64,000 bases of DNA from Heloderma charlesbogerti (taxonomy: Eukaryota > Chordata > Lepidosauria > Squamata > Helodermatidae): the NCBI GenBank assembly GCA_026122225.1, contig JANEZZ010001866.1, positions 1,302,001-1,366,000 of the forward strand, written 5' to 3'. Below, one piece after another: positions 61,722-64,000 of the stretch (the stretch's first letter is position 1; each line of letters starts with the position of its first letter). The notes under the pieces were generated by a model, which ran no database searches, was not told where the DNA came from, and saw only the letters and a program-made list of their open reading frames with translations. The translations under genes were made by a program, and so were the position numbers.

Positions 61722-62055
61722 AGGGGCCGCGGTGGCTTAGTGGTTAAGACGCTGAACTGCAGACCGGAAGGTCGGCAGGACAGCAGTTCGAGACTCGAGT
61801 GCTGCATGACGGAGTGAGCTCCCGTCTTCAGTCCCAGCTCCTGCCAACCTAGCAGTTCGAAAGCAAGAAATTGCAAGTAGATAAACAGGTACCGCTTCGA
61901 CGGGAAAGGCAACAGTGTTCCGTGCACCTCGGTGTTCAGTCATGCCGGCCACATGACCACGGGAACGTCTTCGGACAGCGCTGGCTCTCCGGCTTAGAAA
62001 CGGGGATGAGCACCGCACCCTGGAGTCGGACACGACTGGCTGGGGACACCTTTTT
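61722..62055 (+). mobile_element. Sauria-type SINE, intact with 15-bp TSD
   Basis: The tRNA-like head has promoter boxes (GTGGCTTAGTGGTTAAG and GCAGTTCGAGAC). The body includes CCTAGCAGTTCGAAAGCA and AGGTACCGCTTCGACGGGAA. The 3' tail GAGTCGGACACGACTGG also ends BovB. AAGGAATTTCATTAT flanks it at 61707-61721 and 62056-62070. This family is known from squamates. Confidence 0.92.
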
Positions 62056-62204
62056 AAGGAATTTCATTATGCAGTGAGATTGTGTTTTTATGTATTCCAG
62101 ACTATTCTATGGGGCTTCAAGGTGTCATTGGGTGGTGGGAGTTTTGTGTGCATCCCTTGGGGACATCTATGAGGCCTCCCGTCTATTCCACGGGGCGTCA
62201 TCGA

Positions 62205-62372
62205 AGAACGCCGTAGTTTCTTAACCGCAAACAACCCCCAGTTCACAAACCATGTGTTCTCTTCCTCGTCTACAAACCGTGGTTTGTTAGCCTGGCCTGC
62301 TTCACACAACCCAAGATTCAGTGACAAGCCACACTCAACCAGTACAAGGGCTTGTCACGTCGTGTGAACCTC
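62205..62372. repeat. Diverged foldback-like sequence
   Basis: AACAACCCCCAGTTCACAAA, AAACCGTGGTTTGTTAG and CTTGTCACGTCGTGTGAAC recall the element at 42469-42796, but termini are unclear. Confidence 0.45.
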
Positions 62373-62699
62373 CGTGTGGGGAATGGCAGGCGGGCGGGCG
62401 AGGGGGGGCTTTCTACCTACATGCCTCCCCTGAGGTCTCCCGGTGAGGTGAGCCAACGCCATTCCGTGGGGCTTTTCCCCTCAGGGCGGGTTTTTTGTAT
62501 GCGGGGTGCGCATTTTCTGCGGGGCCAACACGTTTCCCGCCCTGTGGGACTTGACGAGGAGTAGGAATTTTCCTTTTCAAAACAACAAACAAACAAACAA
62601 ACAAACCCTTTTACATTTCCCAACTAGACACACGCACACGGGGGAGGGGGAAGAAAGAGGGCCCTAGATGTCAGCGTGCGCTTCTTCCATGAGGGGAGG

Positions 62700-63260
62700 A
62701 ACTCACTAAAGCATTAATTAATTAATCCGGCCGCGGGGGCGAACCCCCCCACGCCGGCCAAAGCGCCCCCCCATACCGCGGGCCCGGCTGACCGAGGCCT
62801 CTGCTGAGCCTCGCCTCGGGGACTCCACGGCCCCGCCAGGCCAGGGAACGAAGCCGGCTGGCTCTGGGGCCGCTCCAGCCCGGCCGCGCCGGAGGCGGCG
62901 GCTGCGCAGGCGGGCGGGCCGGGGGCGGAGGCAGGGAAGGCGAGGACGCGGACGGGAGGCGGCTCCGGCTAGGAGGCCGCCGGCCCGCCCGCCGGCCGGA
63001 GGAGCGGAGCAGCAGCAGCAGGAGGCCGCGCCGCCGCCGCCATGGCGCTCGTCACCTTGCAGCGCTCGCCCACCCCCAGCGCCGCCTCCTCCTCGGCCAG
63101 CACCAGCGAGGTGAGCGCGGCAGCCGCGAAGGACGCGGGCCGAGCCGGAGCCCCGAGCCCCACGCGCGCCGGGCCGGGGGCGGCCTCCTCGGATGCTCTG
63201 CCCCGCCGCCGTTGCTGCGCCCCGCAGCGGCCTCTCGTGCCCTCCTCCCCACCCCGCATA
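62700..63260. promoter_or_regulatory. CpG island over the SSH1 start
   Basis: Dense CG dinucleotides and high GC begin abruptly near 62730 and end soon after SSH1 exon 1. No TATA box was seen. This is the probable SSH1 promoter; it could also serve an upstream DAO exon, for which I have no evidence. Confidence 0.82.
63042..63110 (+). CDS. SSH1: SSH1 coding exon 1 (gene continues past the right edge)
   Basis: Slingshot homolog 1 is a dual-specificity phosphatase that dephosphorylates and activates cofilin, promoting actin turnover. The exon encodes MALVTLQRSPTPSAASS and six more residues, near-identical to the start of human SSH1 as I know it, in a GCCATGG context. It ends GAG|GTGAGC in phase 0, at the point where the human first exon is expected to end. 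The phosphatase domain lies outside the window. The neighbouring DAO gene supports the identity. Confidence 0.93.
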
Positions 63261-63289
63261 ACCGGCCTTTGGAGGCTGCCTCCCTCCAT

Positions 63290-63970
63290 CGCTGGACCCC
63301 GTAGCTTCTTTCCTTATGCACCCCGCTCCCCCGTCACACCTGCCAGGCCCCGTAACTTCTCTCCTCCCCAGTTACTTGGCCCCATAGCGTATCTTTTTAT
63401 GCTCCCTATAACTCATCCACTCATGCTGGGCCCCATAACTTCTTACCCCTCATGACCCCATAGCCTCGTTGGGCCCCGCCCCTGTTGCTGGACCCATAAC
63501 TTCTGATGTTTCCCTTCATTCGGCCCTATAGCCCGCCCTCTTGTGTTCCCCCAGTTACTGCTATTGCTGAGCCCCATAGCTCATCCTCCTCATGATGGGC
63601 CCATAACTTGTCTTCTGATGCTTCCTATTATTTGGCTCCATAGCCTGTCCTATTATGTTCCCTCTATCCCTTTTATTGCCGAGCCCCATAGCTCATTCTC
63701 TCATAATGGACCCCACAACTTGTTTTCTGATGTTTCCCCTCATTATTTGGCCCCATAGCCTGACCTCCTATGCCCCCCTGCATGTATTGCTGGGCCCCTC
63801 AGCTCCTCATGCTCTCCCCTCATCACTGCTGGATCCCATAACATGTCTTCTCCTGCAGATGCCCCCCCCATACCTCATAATTGCTATCATTGTTATGCAG
63901 TCAGCCCCCTATCCAAATTCATGTCAGTGTTCCCACTGACCTTTTGCATCAGGCCCTATAACATACATGT
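63290..63970. repeat. Degenerate GGCCCCATARC minisatellite in SSH1 intron 1
   Basis: GGCCCCATAAC and GGCCCCATAGC recur with a subunit of about 40 bases and a higher-order period near 110 bases (compare 63493, 63600, 63712, 63835). The plus strand is C- and T-rich. The array continues to the window edge. Confidence 0.8.
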
Positions 63971-64000
63971 ATCCCCCTGTTTCCCCTTCATGGATCACTG

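Larger units (their letters stand above)
60430..62190. repeat. Degenerate TTCTATGGGGC repeat left of SSH1
   Basis: The motif TTCTATGGGGC and variants recur irregularly (for example near 61422, 61449, 61550, 62102), giving a G- and T-rich plus strand. A CR1, an L2-like tail and a Sauria SINE interrupt it. The reverse complement of its core appears right of the CpG island. Confidence 0.65.

Noticed and set aside
61722..61800. Functional tRNA gene at the Sauria SINE head
   Set aside because: It is the SINE head, framed by a TSD and followed by the SINE body.
52798..63000. Untranslated first exon of DAO
   Set aside because: The acceptor at 52798 shows one should exist, but without transcripts I could not choose among many possible donors.
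1..64000. CRISPR arrays, bacterial operons, phage or plasmid features
   Set aside because: The sequence is intron-bearing vertebrate DNA; tandem repeats are microsatellites or minisatellites without spacer structure.

Overview
The window is vertebrate nuclear DNA, most likely from a squamate reptile (lizard or snake). Four things point that way: intron-split genes with GT-AG borders, CR1 and L2-like LINEs, a full-length BovB (RTE) retrotransposon, and an intact Sauria-type SINE. I cannot name the species from the sequence alone.

Four protein-coding genes are present in the order USP30(-), SVOP(+), DAO(-), SSH1(+). From memory of the human map this is the same neighbourhood and relative orientation as human 12q24.11 (SSH1-DAO-SVOP-USP30), so the block looks conserved between mammals and squamates. 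USP30 is cut by the left edge; only its first two coding exons are inside. SVOP is complete: 16 coding exons from 10948 to 35147, 543 residues. DAO is complete in its coding part: 10 coding exons from 52776 down to 40903, 347 residues, and the residues known from human DAO to bind substrate fall at the same numbers. SSH1 is cut by the right edge; only its first coding exon is present. USP30 and SVOP start head to head about 8.7 kb apart. SVOP and DAO converge tail to tail across about 5.8 kb. DAO and SSH1 start head to head about 10 kb apart. CpG islands cover the starts of USP30, SVOP and SSH1.

The four genes have no common pathway that I can defend. USP30 is a mitochondrial outer-membrane deubiquitinase, SVOP a synaptic-vesicle transporter-like protein, DAO a peroxisomal flavoenzyme and SSH1 a cofilin phosphatase.

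Much of the DNA between exons is transposon-derived. RTE elements dominate the clearest cases: a 3.2-kb BovB with an 11-bp target-site duplication (TSD), an internally deleted BovB with an 11-bp TSD, a 105-bp BovB stub with a 12-bp TSD, other 3' fragments, and a second diverged RTE family with an 11-bp TSD. A Sauria SINE with a 15-bp TSD ends in a BovB-like tail. CR1, L2-like and tRNA-derived SINE copies and several families of short inverted-repeat DNA elements fill most of the rest; one hAT-like element has a perfect 8-bp TSD.

I found no new enzyme system. The points most worth a second look are a GC-AG intron in SVOP, microsatellites touching splice sites of DAO and USP30, a DAO C-terminus ending ANL, BovB copies that share a C-terminal frameshift, and a degenerate CCCCATA repeat lying in opposite orientations on the two sides of the SSH1 CpG island.
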